Program-made: the position numbers and the translations under genes
From: JANQHS01 sp965267505
GTDB taxonomy: Bacteria; Bacteroidota; Bacteroidia; Cytophagales; CCMP332
Direction: 5' to 3'
Length of the DNA stretch: 64,000 nucleotides
NCBI GenBank assembly: GCA_965267505.1
Contig: OZ254081.1
Coordinates: 3,156,525 to 3,220,524, forward strand
Notes under the pieces: generated by a model
Seen by the model: the letters and a program-made list of their open reading frames with translations, nothing else
The model's database searches: none
What the model was told of the DNA's origin: nothing
In this document: one piece after another, positions 1 through 9,129 of the stretch
How the letters are laid out: every line of letters begins with the position of its first letter
Position numbering within the stretch: the stretch's first letter is position 1

Positions 1-30
1 ATCGAATTTTTTTTTGTTTCAGCTGCCATA

Positions 31-549
31 TCAATGTTTTCGTTCTTTTTCAAGTTTTTCAATTTGGGCCCTCAGCCCAAGCCAGCGTGGATCTTCATCC
101 ACCGTACGAACTCTTGTGCCGGATTCTTCTGTCTTCAACCTCAATCGAGTCATCTCCAGCTTTTGCTCTACATTAAGTTTAGCCTCAAACAAAGAAGCAA
201 TCTTCGCCTCCAGGTTTGCAATCTCTTTAGATCGCCACCGAATCTCTCGCTGTAATTGCTGGAATTCCTCAGATGTATCGCTTTCGGTAAGGCCTGTAAA
301 CCAATTCTTCCAAAGACTGATTTCCTTTTTCCTCTTTTTTGCCTGTGCCTTTGCCCTTCTTATCTCTGCTTCCAAAGATTCTTTTTGTCCAGAGGCCGCT
401 GCGAGATTGAATCTGAGCTCTTCAGGGTGAGCACCCTGGCTGTACTCCTTCTTTAATTGTCTTTTTAGATCTTTTGCGAGCTTTTTCAGACTTTGAAGTT
501 CTTGCTCGACTTCATTTGACGGTGCTCGGCGATTAGTTCTTGGCGTCAT
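31..549 (-). CDS. Coiled-coil protein of unknown function
   Basis: A 172-aa protein rich in Glu, Lys, Arg and Leu, with long heptad-like helices over most of its length and one Trp-containing break in the middle (WKNWFTGLT). It has no signal peptide or membrane segment, so it is probably a cytoplasmic coiled coil. The frame can be extended to a TTG at 573. I prefer the ATG at 549 because it is a standard start and has an AAGG a few bases upstream. The stop lies 30 bases from the window edge, so downstream neighbours are unseen. I do not recognise a family. Confidence 0.6.
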   Translation of the reverse strand: MTPRTNRRAPSNEVEQELQSLKKLAKDLKRQLKKEYSQGAHPEELRFNLAAASGQKESLEAEIRRAKAQAKKRKKEISLWKNWFTGLTESDTSEEFQQLQREIRWRSKEIANLEAKIASLFEAKLNVEQKLEMTRLRLKTEESGTRVRTVDEDPRWLGLRAQIEKLEKERKH

Positions 550-738
550 CGTTACCTTTCTGGTTCTTTTCAATAGCTGGGCTCTTGCATATTAGAACAT
601 AATTATCGAAAAATCAATGAGTTCCGACCAACCCTTTCACCTATGAACTATTATGTTTTCATCTCAGAAGCGGCACTTCATTATCATTCGAAGAAAGGAA
701 CTGGGCCTAAGCATAGAATTAATATTGATATTTGGCAT

Positions 739-2076
739 ATGCTCAAATACAGGTTATTTCTTCTTCTTGGCCTTATTGCTCTTTCCTGCACTCAGAGTCC
801 CGAGTCTCAAAAGGAAGAAAACAAAGCAAAGAAGGCTACAATAGAGGATGTTGAAAGAGGCATCAGAGTAAATATTGAACAAAGGGTAAAAGATGGCGGA
901 GGCTATTTCAATTTCAAAAATGACAGTCTGGATCTTTCACTGAAATTGGTCAGGGTCCACACAGAATATCTTTCCGTCCTGGGTCCAGATGAGTTCTTTG
1001 CCTGTGTTGACCTGGCTACCGAAAATGGAGATGTCTATGATGTTGATTTCTTTATGAAAGGCACATCAGAAGAAATGGAAGTGACAAGGGAAAACATTCA
1101 CAAACTAAACGGAAAGCCCTTTTATTCCTGGAAGCAAAAGGAGGATAAGACCTGGTTTACTGTCCCGGTAAAACAGAGTTCAAATGAGCTTCTTGGTGTA
1201 ATCGAACTTATCGATCGCTTTATATTTTCCTATGAGATTGATCTTCCTGAGATTGCAGGTGAGGCAAGGGTCTGGATCCCCATCCCGCAATCCGATCGAT
1301 TCCAAAAGGTGGAGATCATCGAAATGGAGACTCCAGAAAACGCAGAATTGATCAATCTTGATGATGGAGAGAACCAGGTTTTATTTATGGATCTGGACAG
1401 AGAAGAAAGCGGTAAAAGGATCAAATTGAAATATGCCATAGAGCGCCTGGAAAAATCTTCCTACCAGGATGACAGTGAGCCAAAGGACTTCCTTGAGCCC
1501 GGAATCCACCAACCTGTTGGTGACAGGTTCGAGGAGATTTGCCAAGAGGTGTTCCTTGAAAAGATGGCCACCACTCCCCTTACCAAGGCAAGAGCTCTAT
1601 ACGATTATATCATAGACAATGTCCGATATGCCAAGCAGGGAACTTATGGAACCGGAGATGCAAACTATGCCTGCGATGTAAAATCAGGGAATTGCACGGA
1701 ATTCCATTCCTTCTTTATTTCCCTGTCAAGATCAGCTGGCATTCCTGCAAGATTTGCTGTTGGAGCCGCAATTCCATCTGAGAGAAATGAAGGAAAGGTA
1801 GATGGGTATCATTGCTGGGCAGAATTCTATGCGGAAGGAAAATGGTGGCCTGTAGATATCAGCGAGGGAAATAAGTACACTCCCCTGGCCACATATTACT
1901 TTGGACATCATCCGGCAAACAGAATCGAATTTACACGGGGAAATGACCTAAGTCCCAATCCATTGCCTGCGTCCGGGCCCATCAATTTTTTAGCTTATCC
2001 TTTTATGGAAATTAATGGAGAACAGGTTTTCCCAAAGACCACATTCTCATTCGAAAGGGTAAAGGATGAAAGTTAA
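739..2076 (+). CDS. Transglutaminase-like domain lipoprotein
   Basis: A 445-aa predicted lipoprotein. The ATG at 739 gives a hydrophobic signal ending in a lipobox (LIALSC, Cys17). The longer frame from 643 would bury that signal behind 32 residues, so I reject it. The C-terminal part carries a transglutaminase-like cysteine-protease fold with a visible triad: Cys in GNCTEFH (about 319), His in GYHCWAEFY (about 358) and Asp in PVDIS (about 373). Family members cleave or crosslink peptides, or are structural. The N-terminal 250 residues look beta-rich and match nothing I know. It is probably anchored in the envelope. It ends 3 bases before the convergent GEHP-repeat gene. Domain call strong; substrate unknown. 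Confidence 0.85.
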   Translation: MLKYRLFLLLGLIALSCTQSPESQKEENKAKKATIEDVERGIRVNIEQRVKDGGGYFNFKNDSLDLSLKLVRVHTEYLSVLGPDEFFACVDLATENGDVYDVDFFMKGTSEEMEVTRENIHKLNGKPFYSWKQKEDKTWFTVPVKQSSNELLGVIELIDRFIFSYEIDLPEIAGEARVWIPIPQSDRFQKVEIIEMETPENAELINLDDGENQVLFMDLDREESGKRIKLKYAIERLEKSSYQDDSEPKDFLEPGIHQPVGDRFEEICQEVFLEKMATTPLTKARALYDYIIDNVRYAKQGTYGTGDANYACDVKSGNCTEFHSFFISLSRSAGIPARFAVGAAIPSERNEGKVDGYHCWAEFYAEGKWWPVDISEGNKYTPLATYYFGHHPANRIEFTRGNDLSPNPLPASGPINFLAYPFMEINGEQVFPKTTFSFERVKDES

Positions 2077-2079
2077 GAA

Positions 2080-2382
2080 TTAGCCTTCGGTATCATCCGC
2101 GTCTGAAGGGTGCTCTCCTTCGGGATGCTCACCGCCGCCTTCTTCAGTGGTATCTGAATCATCCTCGGCACTTGGATGTTCACCTGCAGGATGCTCTCCG
2201 GCTGGATGTTCATCTGCCTCTTCCTGTCCGGCTTCAGCTTCAGCTGATTCATCGGTAGCTTCTATACTTTCAGACTCTGCCTCCTGGCCTCCACTACAAG
2301 AGCTAAGGCTTATAGCCATTACAAAACCAAGGGCTATGAAAAGGGTCGAAAGAGACTTAATTTTTTCAAAATACTTGATCAT
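2080..2382 (-). CDS. Small acidic lipoprotein with GEHP repeats
   Basis: A 100-aa protein with a signal peptide and lipobox (LSSC, Cys about 29). The mature part is very acidic and low in complexity, with several copies of the tetrapeptide GEHP or close variants (AGEHPAGEHPSAE, later GEHPEGEHPS). It has no folded domain I can recognise. Regularly spaced His with Glu/Asp suggests weak metal binding or a disordered surface spacer, but that is inference. It is convergent with the transglutaminase-like lipoprotein with only 3 bases between stops. I see no terminator hairpin. Confidence 0.7.
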   Translation of the reverse strand: MIKYFEKIKSLSTLFIALGFVMAISLSSCSGGQEAESESIEATDESAEAEAGQEEADEHPAGEHPAGEHPSAEDDSDTTEEGGGEHPEGEHPSDADDTEG

Positions 2383-2558
2383 AGGACTGTTATTTTCTCA
2401 ACGAACACAGCTAAAGGTATGAAAAGACCTTTTGATTTCAATTAGATTTTTCACCCATTTACTTTCTGAATTCCATTTGAGTAAATTAGTACCGTATTGG
2501 GATTTAGGGTAGAATTTGCCCAAAATCTTCACAATATTGTTGAATCAACCCAATCAGG

Positions 2559-2924
2559 ATGGTTAAAGAAATATGCGCGAAATGGTTTGACTGCTGGGAA
2601 ACGGGAGATTTTGAAAACCTTCCCATATCTGAGGATTTTGAACATTGCAGCCCTTATGGAACCATCATTGGAAGAGATACCTATCTAGATCTGGTTAGAG
2701 CGAACCGGGCAAAGTTCCTCGAGAACAAGATCCAGATAGAAGATGATATCTACTTTGAGGATAAGGCGGCATTCAGATATAAGATCCATAACACGGCTGA
2801 GCATTTTGAAATGGAGGTAAGTGAATGGATCTATGTTAAAGACGGATTAATCCAAAGAATTCATGCTTACTACCAGGTGGGTGATATTCCTGAGGAAAGG
2901 GAATTAAACCCTAATGATGCATGA
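2559..2924 (+). CDS. SnoaL-like (NTF2-fold) protein
   Basis: A 121-aa soluble protein with the cone-like alpha+beta pattern of the SnoaL/NTF2 superfamily. It has an N-terminal amphipathic helix (WFDCWETGDFENL), a loop with a buried His (SEDFEHCSPYGTIIGRD), and long antiparallel strands ending in WIYVKDGLIQRIHAYYQVG. Such proteins are small isomerases, hydrolases or orphan binding proteins, and the substrate cannot be read here. Its 3' end overlaps the convergent gene at 2911 by 14 bases. No signal peptide. Confidence 0.65.
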   Translation: MVKEICAKWFDCWETGDFENLPISEDFEHCSPYGTIIGRDTYLDLVRANRAKFLENKIQIEDDIYFEDKAAFRYKIHNTAEHFEMEVSEWIYVKDGLIQRIHAYYQVGDIPEERELNPNDA

Positions 2925-3471
2925 AAACTGGCTCTGAATCATCATTGGATTTGATCTGGCCAAAACCCACAAGAGCACCCAGCATGACTGTATGCTGACC
3001 AAGGGGGCTTAATAAATAATCATACTCGCAAAAGAGAATATAATGCTTTGGCAGATCGTAATGAAGCCCGATCCCAAGATTCATACCCCATTCATTTTTG
3101 ACCAAAAATCCATTTTCTCCCCTGGCCTGACTTAATTCTTCAGACTCCCTGCTGTGATTAAGGCCGATTAGCGGATAGAAACCAAGGTTACCAATAAGCA
3201 TGAAATTGATATGAGCATTCAGGTTGAATTCCCACAATTTCTTGGTTTTTGTTAGGGCACCATAAGCTTCCTCATGGGGATAGAATATTGTGAATTCAGG
3301 TCCAAAGCAAAACCTATGATCATTGGAATTAACATAGTACCTGGTATTCAAGCCAGGAGAGTTGATCTCGGATCCATACACAGAACCCAAGCCAAAATCG
3401 TAGCGTTGAGAAAAAAGATCAGTTGAGAGACCTACTAGTAGAAATGAAAAAAGCCAATACCTCGCTATCAT
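2911..3471 (-). CDS. Secreted or outer-membrane beta-barrel protein, unknown
   Basis: A 186-aa protein with an N-terminal signal peptide ending near LFSQ (about residue 22), then alternating aromatic/polar strands typical of a small 8-strand outer-membrane barrel (YDFGLGSVYGSE, FCFGPEFTIFY, YILFCEYDYLL, VMLGALVGFGQI). No catalytic motif is seen. It lies 19 bases downstream of the kelch gene on the same strand, so it may be cotranscribed. Its 3' end overlaps the SnoaL-like gene on the other strand. Confidence 0.6.
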   Translation of the reverse strand: MIARYWLFSFLLVGLSTDLFSQRYDFGLGSVYGSEINSPGLNTRYYVNSNDHRFCFGPEFTIFYPHEEAYGALTKTKKLWEFNLNAHINFMLIGNLGFYPLIGLNHSRESEELSQARGENGFLVKNEWGMNLGIGLHYDLPKHYILFCEYDYLLSPLGQHTVMLGALVGFGQIKSNDDSEPVFMHH

Positions 3472-3490
3472 CTAACTAAAGTAATGCGGG

Positions 3491-4801
3491 CTATTCCGAA
3501 ATAATTATCGCTTTGCGGACCATACGATCTTTGCTCCTGGCAATGAGAATGTAATAACCAGGATTTAAGTTTAATTCAATGACTTTATCTAATTGATAAT
3601 CAACAGGTATTGATGTTCCTTGAGTGCGGTAGATCATCAATTGGTCAACTTCATTTAGGCCGGAAATCCTTACCCATCCCTCGGATGGATTTGGGTAGAT
3701 GGTCAGCTGGAGATCCAGTATTTTGTCGGAAATAGAATTGAATTGGAAGGGTCGCAATTCAAGTCTCCAACAGGAATCGCTTACCTGCTGATTAGGCCCC
3801 ATCCCTCCAGCAAGAAACAAGATGCTATCGTTTTGTTGAGCTATGCCCCGCAGATCCATTGGATAGGAATAGGAATATTCCTCCTCCCATCTTCCTGTTT
3901 GGGGTTCAAATATCAGATTCCGATCAATGGGTGGAACTCCTCCGCTTCCATTATATGCAAATCCATTGTAGTTATAAGTTTGGTAGCTTCCTCCTATCCA
4001 GTGCACATATCCATCTTCTGTGCTAAAAGAGGCCATTCTATATCCTCGTACAGCCATGTCAAAATAATCAAAGGACCAGGAGATCTGGCTTGGATCCGAA
4101 GGATCGATCACGCCTTTTCTTAATCCAAATTGAGGCGGAAAAGAACCAGAGCTCTGTGCTCCGCCAAAATAGAATATCGTATCCCCCACTATGGCTCCAG
4201 AAGCCCCAAAGGATTTATAAGAATTCGTATTAGGCATTGAGGTGGCAGCTGTCCAAGAATTACTATGAGGATCATATACCTGAACATCGGGTACATTGGT
4301 CACATTGCTCCATCCCGTGGCCAGTATGATCAGGCTGTCCTTATAAACGACCTGCACCTGGTCATCAACCGGAACGGGCATGGGGGCTCCATCGCTCATG
4401 TACGAATTGGTTTTGATATTGAATCGGTGAACATGGGCAGAAGTGGCCTCATTGCCATTCTGATAGACATAGTAACCGCCTATGATGTAAATGGTATCCC
4501 CTACAAGGCTTGCTCCTGCTGCGATCTTACCCAAGGTGTCAGGCAGATCAGACAAGGTGTCCCAAATGCCTGAAACCGTATTGTACCGATAAGACCTGAG
4601 GTGGATCCCGGACCATAGCTTACTGTTGTCAATTCCGGCAAATGAGTACACATAAAAGGTGTCATTCACAGTGGCACCAACCACGGCATTGTTCGACACG
4701 CCCTCGGGCATGGGGTCTACCACAAAAGATTCATAGGCCTGGGAAAAGGCACTGAGACTTAGTAAGTATAGGGCTATGAAGTAAAGTAATCTTCCTATCA
4801 A
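3491..4801 (-). CDS. Kelch-repeat secreted protein with T9SS sorting domain
   Basis: A 436-aa protein with a signal peptide (cleavage after about AFSQ, residue 21). Repeated kelch-type blades follow, marked by glycine pairs such as IIGGYYVY, YFGGAQSS, WIGGSYQ and LAGGMGPNQ, with Trp residues at blade ends, giving a six-bladed beta-propeller. The C-terminal 80 residues are a T9SS type A sorting domain (LTIYPNPSEGWVRISG, then GYYILIARSK and a hydrophobic end). It should be exported through T9SS and anchored at the surface or released. The only start for the full signal is a TTG at 4801. The ligand of the propeller is unknown. Confidence 0.85.
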   Translation of the reverse strand: MIGRLLYFIALYLLSLSAFSQAYESFVVDPMPEGVSNNAVVGATVNDTFYVYSFAGIDNSKLWSGIHLRSYRYNTVSGIWDTLSDLPDTLGKIAAGASLVGDTIYIIGGYYVYQNGNEATSAHVHRFNIKTNSYMSDGAPMPVPVDDQVQVVYKDSLIILATGWSNVTNVPDVQVYDPHSNSWTAATSMPNTNSYKSFGASGAIVGDTIFYFGGAQSSGSFPPQFGLRKGVIDPSDPSQISWSFDYFDMAVRGYRMASFSTEDGYVHWIGGSYQTYNYNGFAYNGSGGVPPIDRNLIFEPQTGRWEEEYSYSYPMDLRGIAQQNDSILFLAGGMGPNQQVSDSCWRLELRPFQFNSISDKILDLQLTIYPNPSEGWVRISGLNEVDQLMIYRTQGTSIPVDYQLDKVIELNLNPGYYILIARSKDRMVRKAIIISE

Positions 4802-5221
4802 ATTCCGAGATTTGGAATCAAGTTATCAATTCCGAATCAGCTTAAAAAGTGGGTTATATAATTAGACTGTACTGTAAGCCCAGGTCTGATGAGAGGTTAC
4901 GCACGAGTAAATTCGAAGGCGTCACCGCTTGCTTTTTCTGATCATTGGCTTTGGCCGGGTTCATAATCTTACAGATATTGTTTAAAACTGTTATCATATA
5001 AAACAATCATTTTGTCTTGGTGACACATGGTTTAAGTGGCCAGTTCTTTCCAGTATCTGGTTTCAGTTTTGTGGGTCCAGATTTCCCTTTACCCAAGTTT
5101 GCGTACCTCATTGCGCTGAATTTAGCGAATATTAACTTATAAATTATACATACATGTATAAAACACTGATTATCAACAATTTATAAATGAAATAAAATTG
5201 TCAACCAAATAATCTTTGGCT
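4802..5221. other. Intergenic region, no gene seen
   Basis: 420 bases between the start of the kelch gene and the end of the LpxR-like gene. I find no open frame with coding character. The right part is very A+T rich and holds a perfect 10-base palindrome (ATACATGTAT, near 5150). It presumably carries the kelch gene promoter near its left end, but no TAnnTTTG element is convincing there. No T-run terminator hairpin follows the LpxR-like gene. Confidence 0.5.
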
Positions 5222-6319
5222 CTAAAAAAGGACCAAAATGTCGATCTCACCCCAGCCAAAAAGCTGTTTGGGATTCACATCATCGTTTTCAACAACCTTA
5301 CGGAAAGTCAGGTTGATAAACTTATAATCCAGAGTGATCTGGAGGGAGGAAAAGAGTTGGGCATGATCATAAGCATGCCATCCTAAAGTGTGAGTGCTTT
5401 CATTTATGGATACCAAACTGCCCTGAATGGTTCCATCATACAATGTTAATCTGCTCATGATCTGCCAACTGGCATATATCTGTAAGGGGCGATTTACTCT
5501 TCTGTTATAATACTCCATTCCACCTTTGGTTCTATACCTATTTGGAATAGCCCCTAGCCTACCCTTGCGAAAATCTTTGAAATCTTCTTTGTCCACCTGG
5601 TGCTTGTATGCTCGGTTGAACAAACCATTATAATTGATGTAGCTGTCTCTGAACAGTCCGAATTTGAATTCTAAACCGGTCGTCAATCCATTACTCATGG
5701 TACCAATACCGGCCTCTGAAACCCAATTAACTTCACTCAAAGAGGTACTGAAAGGTAATTGGTGCTTGTATTTCACGCGATAATCTAAAACAAGGCCTGT
5801 GCTTATCTGAAGATCCCATCCATTGACACTATCATTCCCGATGATCGTATGAACCATATTTTGAAGTTGCCCACCAAATGCGGTAGGACCGGTAATTCCA
5901 AATACAAGATGGGTTTCTAATTGCCTGGCTTTATTAAAATCAGATGTTATTCTTCCATAATCTGCAACGAGTGTGGCTGCATAGGGCCTATCCAAGGAAT
6001 CCAATATGGTAAGTATGGTGTTGGTCGGTGTGAAAAGATCCTGCCTGATGGCCAAGTTATGATCCTCAAAGATCCCTTGCCCTTTTTTAAATCCAAGTAG
6101 TGCCGTTCTGCTGGCCTTGTTTCCTAATCCCGGATGCCCAACTTCAAGCGTGATGCCATTGGTAAAATGACGATCCGATTGCATCCATACCTGATAAATG
6201 TCATTTGCAGAAATCCCACTTATGTATTTTGGCGAAACGTATGATTGAGATTGACCAAACAAGATTCCCCCTTGAAACAGGAAAGCCATGAATAAGAGAC
6301 AAATGGAGGATCTGGGCAT
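5222..6319 (-). CDS. LpxR-family outer-membrane lipid A deacylase (DUF2219)
   Basis: A 365-aa protein with a signal peptide (cleavage near LFGQ, residue 22). Conserved LpxR-family blocks appear in order: an N-terminal Asn-Asp followed by SDRHFTNG, then DRPYA, then a His-containing strand followed by GPTAFGGQLQN and a His-Ile-Ile-Gly-Asn-Asp..GW segment. Characterised LpxR is a calcium-dependent outer-membrane enzyme that removes the 3'-linked acyloxyacyl chain of lipid A; its active site uses the Asn-Asp pair and a His, both present in kind here. The C-terminal half consists of barrel strands. Remodelling of lipid A is the likely role. Family call strong; activity not proven. Confidence 0.85.
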   Translation of the reverse strand: MPRSSICLLFMAFLFQGGILFGQSQSYVSPKYISGISANDIYQVWMQSDRHFTNGITLEVGHPGLGNKASRTALLGFKKGQGIFEDHNLAIRQDLFTPTNTILTILDSLDRPYAATLVADYGRITSDFNKARQLETHLVFGITGPTAFGGQLQNMVHTIIGNDSVNGWDLQISTGLVLDYRVKYKHQLPFSTSLSEVNWVSEAGIGTMSNGLTTGLEFKFGLFRDSYINYNGLFNRAYKHQVDKEDFKDFRKGRLGAIPNRYRTKGGMEYYNRRVNRPLQIYASWQIMSRLTLYDGTIQGSLVSINESTHTLGWHAYDHAQLFSSLQITLDYKFINLTFRKVVENDDVNPKQLFGWGEIDILVLF

Positions 6320-6710
6320 ATTTATCAGCTAAGCTAGGCTCGGTAAAGTTAAACGGGATTTATTATAAGGAGGTTTGGTCAAGACTAGAATAAGACCATA
6401 TATCCAATTCATCTGAACCAAATAGTTCCATATGATCGATATTATGCTTTTCAGGTATTTCCTGAATGTACCCGGGTAGCTGATGGTAGGGTGGCTATTC
6501 TTTCTGCGAAACGGCCAAAATTGGAAGGAAATAGAAGGTCTGGAATTGATTTCGGATAAACCCGAGGCCTTGAATTAGACTGGTTTTTTAGAAGACTGTT
6601 TCAAAATCAGTAACCCAATATGGGTGATTTTCCTAGATTTTCATCAGGAAAAAGCGTCTCTTGTGATGAATTGAAAGATAGCCAGTCTACGCAATGCCTA
6701 AATTAGAAAT
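6320..6710. other. Intergenic region between divergent genes
   Basis: 391 bases separating two divergently transcribed envelope genes, so promoters for both should lie here. I see no coding frame, no clear TAnnTTTG element on either strand and no strong hairpin. An AAGGAGG at about 6368 is not placed in front of any start codon. Confidence 0.45.
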
Positions 6711-7874
6711 ATGAGGTTTTTGCCCTATATACTATGCCTTGCATTCGTTTGGATTCCATCAATTTCCAAAGCCCAATATGTTGAGACCATCGTTACACAC
6801 CCCCACATCATTGATGGAATCTTTCTTTTAAACGACAGCACCCTATATACCACTCCGGGAGCTGGACGAAATATTACCACTTTGGGAATCGCCAATCCAA
6901 AAAAGGATGGGTTTTTTAACCCGAATGGGCCCAATGGGTTTTTAGGAGCAATTAACGTTGCCCAGTTCAATGATTCGACATTGATCGTTCCCTGCTTCGA
7001 TGACAGAACAGTTAAACTATACAATCAGAATACGGGGATTGTTAGTAATGTGGCTACCAATCTGGATGGTCCGGCAGGAGTGGCGATGGGCTTGGACGGC
7101 AATGCTTATGTTGCCAATTATGGAGGTCCGCCAAATTTTGCGGCTACCACCATTCACAAAATCCTTCAGAACGGAAATGACTTTACGTTCATGGATACTT
7201 CGGTCTTCTTTCAGCCTCAGGCCATTGCCATTGATTCTTCCGGAAGCCTTTATATGTGCAATTCTGGAGGAGGTAACATGTGGAAGATTGACACGGCCAC
7301 AGGGGCTTTTACCCTTTTCACAAACATTATGGGGGCCCGTTTGGCGAACATCGCCTATCGAACAAAGGATAGTTTGTTCTATGTGACTTCTGATGATAAC
7401 AGTCATAAGATCTACCAGGTTGATCTGCAGGGTAATGTTACTTTGTTCGCGGGCTCCACCCTTGGTGGAACCGACGGGCCCCTGAGCCAGGCTACTTTTC
7501 AAAGACCTCTTGGAGTTCATTTTAGTCGCTCGGAAGATACCTTATACTTAGCTGAAGGGGCAGGAAGGCTGAGAAGGATTGTTTTTGTTCCCAGTTCACC
7601 CCCAAATGGCAATTTTACAACGGAATTAGATCCAAGAGCGGCATGGGTAAGACCTAACCCAGTTGAAAAGAACTTGATAATTGAACTCCAGGGTTGGAAT
7701 TCCGCCAAGCTTCCCAGTTATACTATTTATGATAACAAGAGTTCCATTTGGTACCAGGGAAAAACACTGTCGTCAAAGAATCTGATTGATGTATCCTTTC
7801 TAAAACCCGGCACTTACTTTATCAGGCTTGATAGCAAAGGATTCGAAATGGTGTTTAGATTCATAAAAGCATAA
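6711..7874 (+). CDS. NHL/SMP-30-like beta-propeller protein with T9SS sorting domain
   Basis: A 387-aa protein with a signal peptide (cleavage near SKAQ, residue 22). Propeller repeats of the NHL type follow: GPAGVAMGLDGNAYVANYGG, PQAIAIDSSGSLYMCNSGG, and GPLSQATFQRPLGVHFS near the end. The last 75 residues form a T9SS-like sorting domain (VRPNPVEKNLIIEL, YTIYDNKS, KPGTYFIRL), although the usual YPNP is RPNP. It is probably secreted and surface-attached. Its binding partner is unknown. It ends at a bidirectional hairpin shared with the TPR gene. Confidence 0.8.
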   Translation: MRFLPYILCLAFVWIPSISKAQYVETIVTHPHIIDGIFLLNDSTLYTTPGAGRNITTLGIANPKKDGFFNPNGPNGFLGAINVAQFNDSTLIVPCFDDRTVKLYNQNTGIVSNVATNLDGPAGVAMGLDGNAYVANYGGPPNFAATTIHKILQNGNDFTFMDTSVFFQPQAIAIDSSGSLYMCNSGGGNMWKIDTATGAFTLFTNIMGARLANIAYRTKDSLFYVTSDDNSHKIYQVDLQGNVTLFAGSTLGGTDGPLSQATFQRPLGVHFSRSEDTLYLAEGAGRLRRIVFVPSSPPNGNFTTELDPRAAWVRPNPVEKNLIIELQGWNSAKLPSYTIYDNKSSIWYQGKTLSSKNLIDVSFLKPGTYFIRLDSKGFEMVFRFIKA

Positions 7875-7899
7875 AAAAAGCCCATTCTAAGAATGGGCT
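7873..7899 (-). terminator. Bidirectional intrinsic terminator
   Basis: A perfect 9-bp stem (AGCCCATTC / GAATGGGCT, 3-base loop, 7879-7899). On the minus strand it is followed by seven T, closing the TPR/gyrA transcript. On the plus strand it is followed by CTTCTTT, a weaker tract that may stop the NHL gene. Confidence 0.85.
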
Positions 7900-7920
7900 C
7901 TTCTTTAAAAGATCATATGA

Positions 7921-9093
7921 TCAGCCTCCTGCATTTTTCAAGAAGGAGTCAATTGTCTTGATTGAGTTTTGAACAGCGGGATCATCTGGCTGCATTTTAT
8001 CAACCTTCTCAAAATATGGTCTAGCCTTTTTAAGGTCTTCAATACCTTCTTTTTCAATGGTCTTTCCTTTGGCTTGGTAGGTTTTCAAGTCCATATCACG
8101 GGTACTCTGGAGCTTTTCAGCTCCCCTGTTGTAATAGAATGCTCCCATGTTATAGTTAGCATCTATGTTATCAGGATTAAGCTCCAAAGCCTTGGTGTAA
8201 TTCTCAAGAGCTCTGTCTGATTCGCCTTTTTGGTCCAACAATTGCCCCAGTCTTGAATAGTTTCCATCATTCTGAGGATCAGCTTCAATGGATTTTTCAA
8301 GATTTGAAATGGCTTCATCCAACCTTCCTGACTTCAGGTAGATATTGAATTCTGTAGTTTGAAGATTCTTTACTCCCTCCTTTGTTGTGCAAACTTCAAT
8401 TCCTCTTGAAAGAGTGCTTAAAGCCTGATCATACTCTTCTTTAGAACTGTAATACTCTGCTAACCTGATGTAAGGGTAATAATCTTTTACTTTTTGCTCA
8501 CCGATCATCTTTCCATAATACGCAACGGCTTTTTCCTTGTCTCCTGCCCTCTCAGCGGCCAACCCAGCATTCAAAGCAGCATTTGAATCCATAGGGTTGA
8601 TCCTCAATACAAGATCATATGCTTTCATTGCTGTGGTATATTTCTTCTCATTAATGGATGCATTTCCTAGATTGAACATCAACGGGTAGATCTGGTTTTT
8701 TCCATTTTGAGCTGGGACTTTATAATCTCCTCTTTTAGAAGCGTCCAACTCTATGCACTTGTCATAAGAATCCAAAGAGATCTCTGCCGCTTCCAGATGC
8801 TTGACATCCAGAAGATCTTCAGAAAGACTTAGATATTGACGATAGACGTCTCCCCTGTAACTCCAGGTCTTGGACTTGGTCATCGTCTTTTCATTGGTAA
8901 TGGCTTTCTCAATGTTTTCCCTTGCGTTCATTAGCTTATCAGCAGCTTTTTCAAGGTTTCCATTAGCCATGTATTCTTTAGCCTCTTGAAGGGCATAATG
9001 GGTATTCGTTACCGCAGCACCCTGTGCTAAAAGTTCAACCGGATTTGCGCTCAACAAAACCGAACCCAGAATAACAAAAAACAGCTTTTTCAT
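7921..9093 (-). CDS. Secreted tetratricopeptide-repeat protein
   Basis: A 390-aa protein with a signal peptide (cleavage near LLAQG, residue 24). Seven or so TPR units follow; the clearest are around residues 160-200 (LGNASINEKKYTTAMKAYDL, LRINPMDSNAALNAGLAAE), 260-300 and 295-330 (ALENYTKALELNPDNIDANY). TPR arrays are scaffolds for protein assemblies, so it is likely a periplasmic adaptor; no enzyme domain is present. It starts 36 bases after gyrA on the same strand and could be read through from it. Confidence 0.85.
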   Translation of the reverse strand: MKKLFFVILGSVLLSANPVELLAQGAAVTNTHYALQEAKEYMANGNLEKAADKLMNARENIEKAITNEKTMTKSKTWSYRGDVYRQYLSLSEDLLDVKHLEAAEISLDSYDKCIELDASKRGDYKVPAQNGKNQIYPLMFNLGNASINEKKYTTAMKAYDLVLRINPMDSNAALNAGLAAERAGDKEKAVAYYGKMIGEQKVKDYYPYIRLAEYYSSKEEYDQALSTLSRGIEVCTTKEGVKNLQTTEFNIYLKSGRLDEAISNLEKSIEADPQNDGNYSRLGQLLDQKGESDRALENYTKALELNPDNIDANYNMGAFYYNRGAEKLQSTRDMDLKTYQAKGKTIEKEGIEDLKKARPYFEKVDKMQPDDPAVQNSIKTIDSFLKNAGG

Positions 9094-9129
9094 CTTATTT
9101 AAATTGTTCTACAAATTAATCAACAAAAT

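Noticed and set aside
643..738. Upstream start of the transglutaminase-like gene
   Set aside because: It would place 32 polar residues before a clear lipoprotein signal.
2500..2520. GTAGAATTTG as a -7 element for the SnoaL-like gene at 2559
   Set aside because: Spacing between TA and TTTG is three bases, not two, and no TTG is positioned properly.
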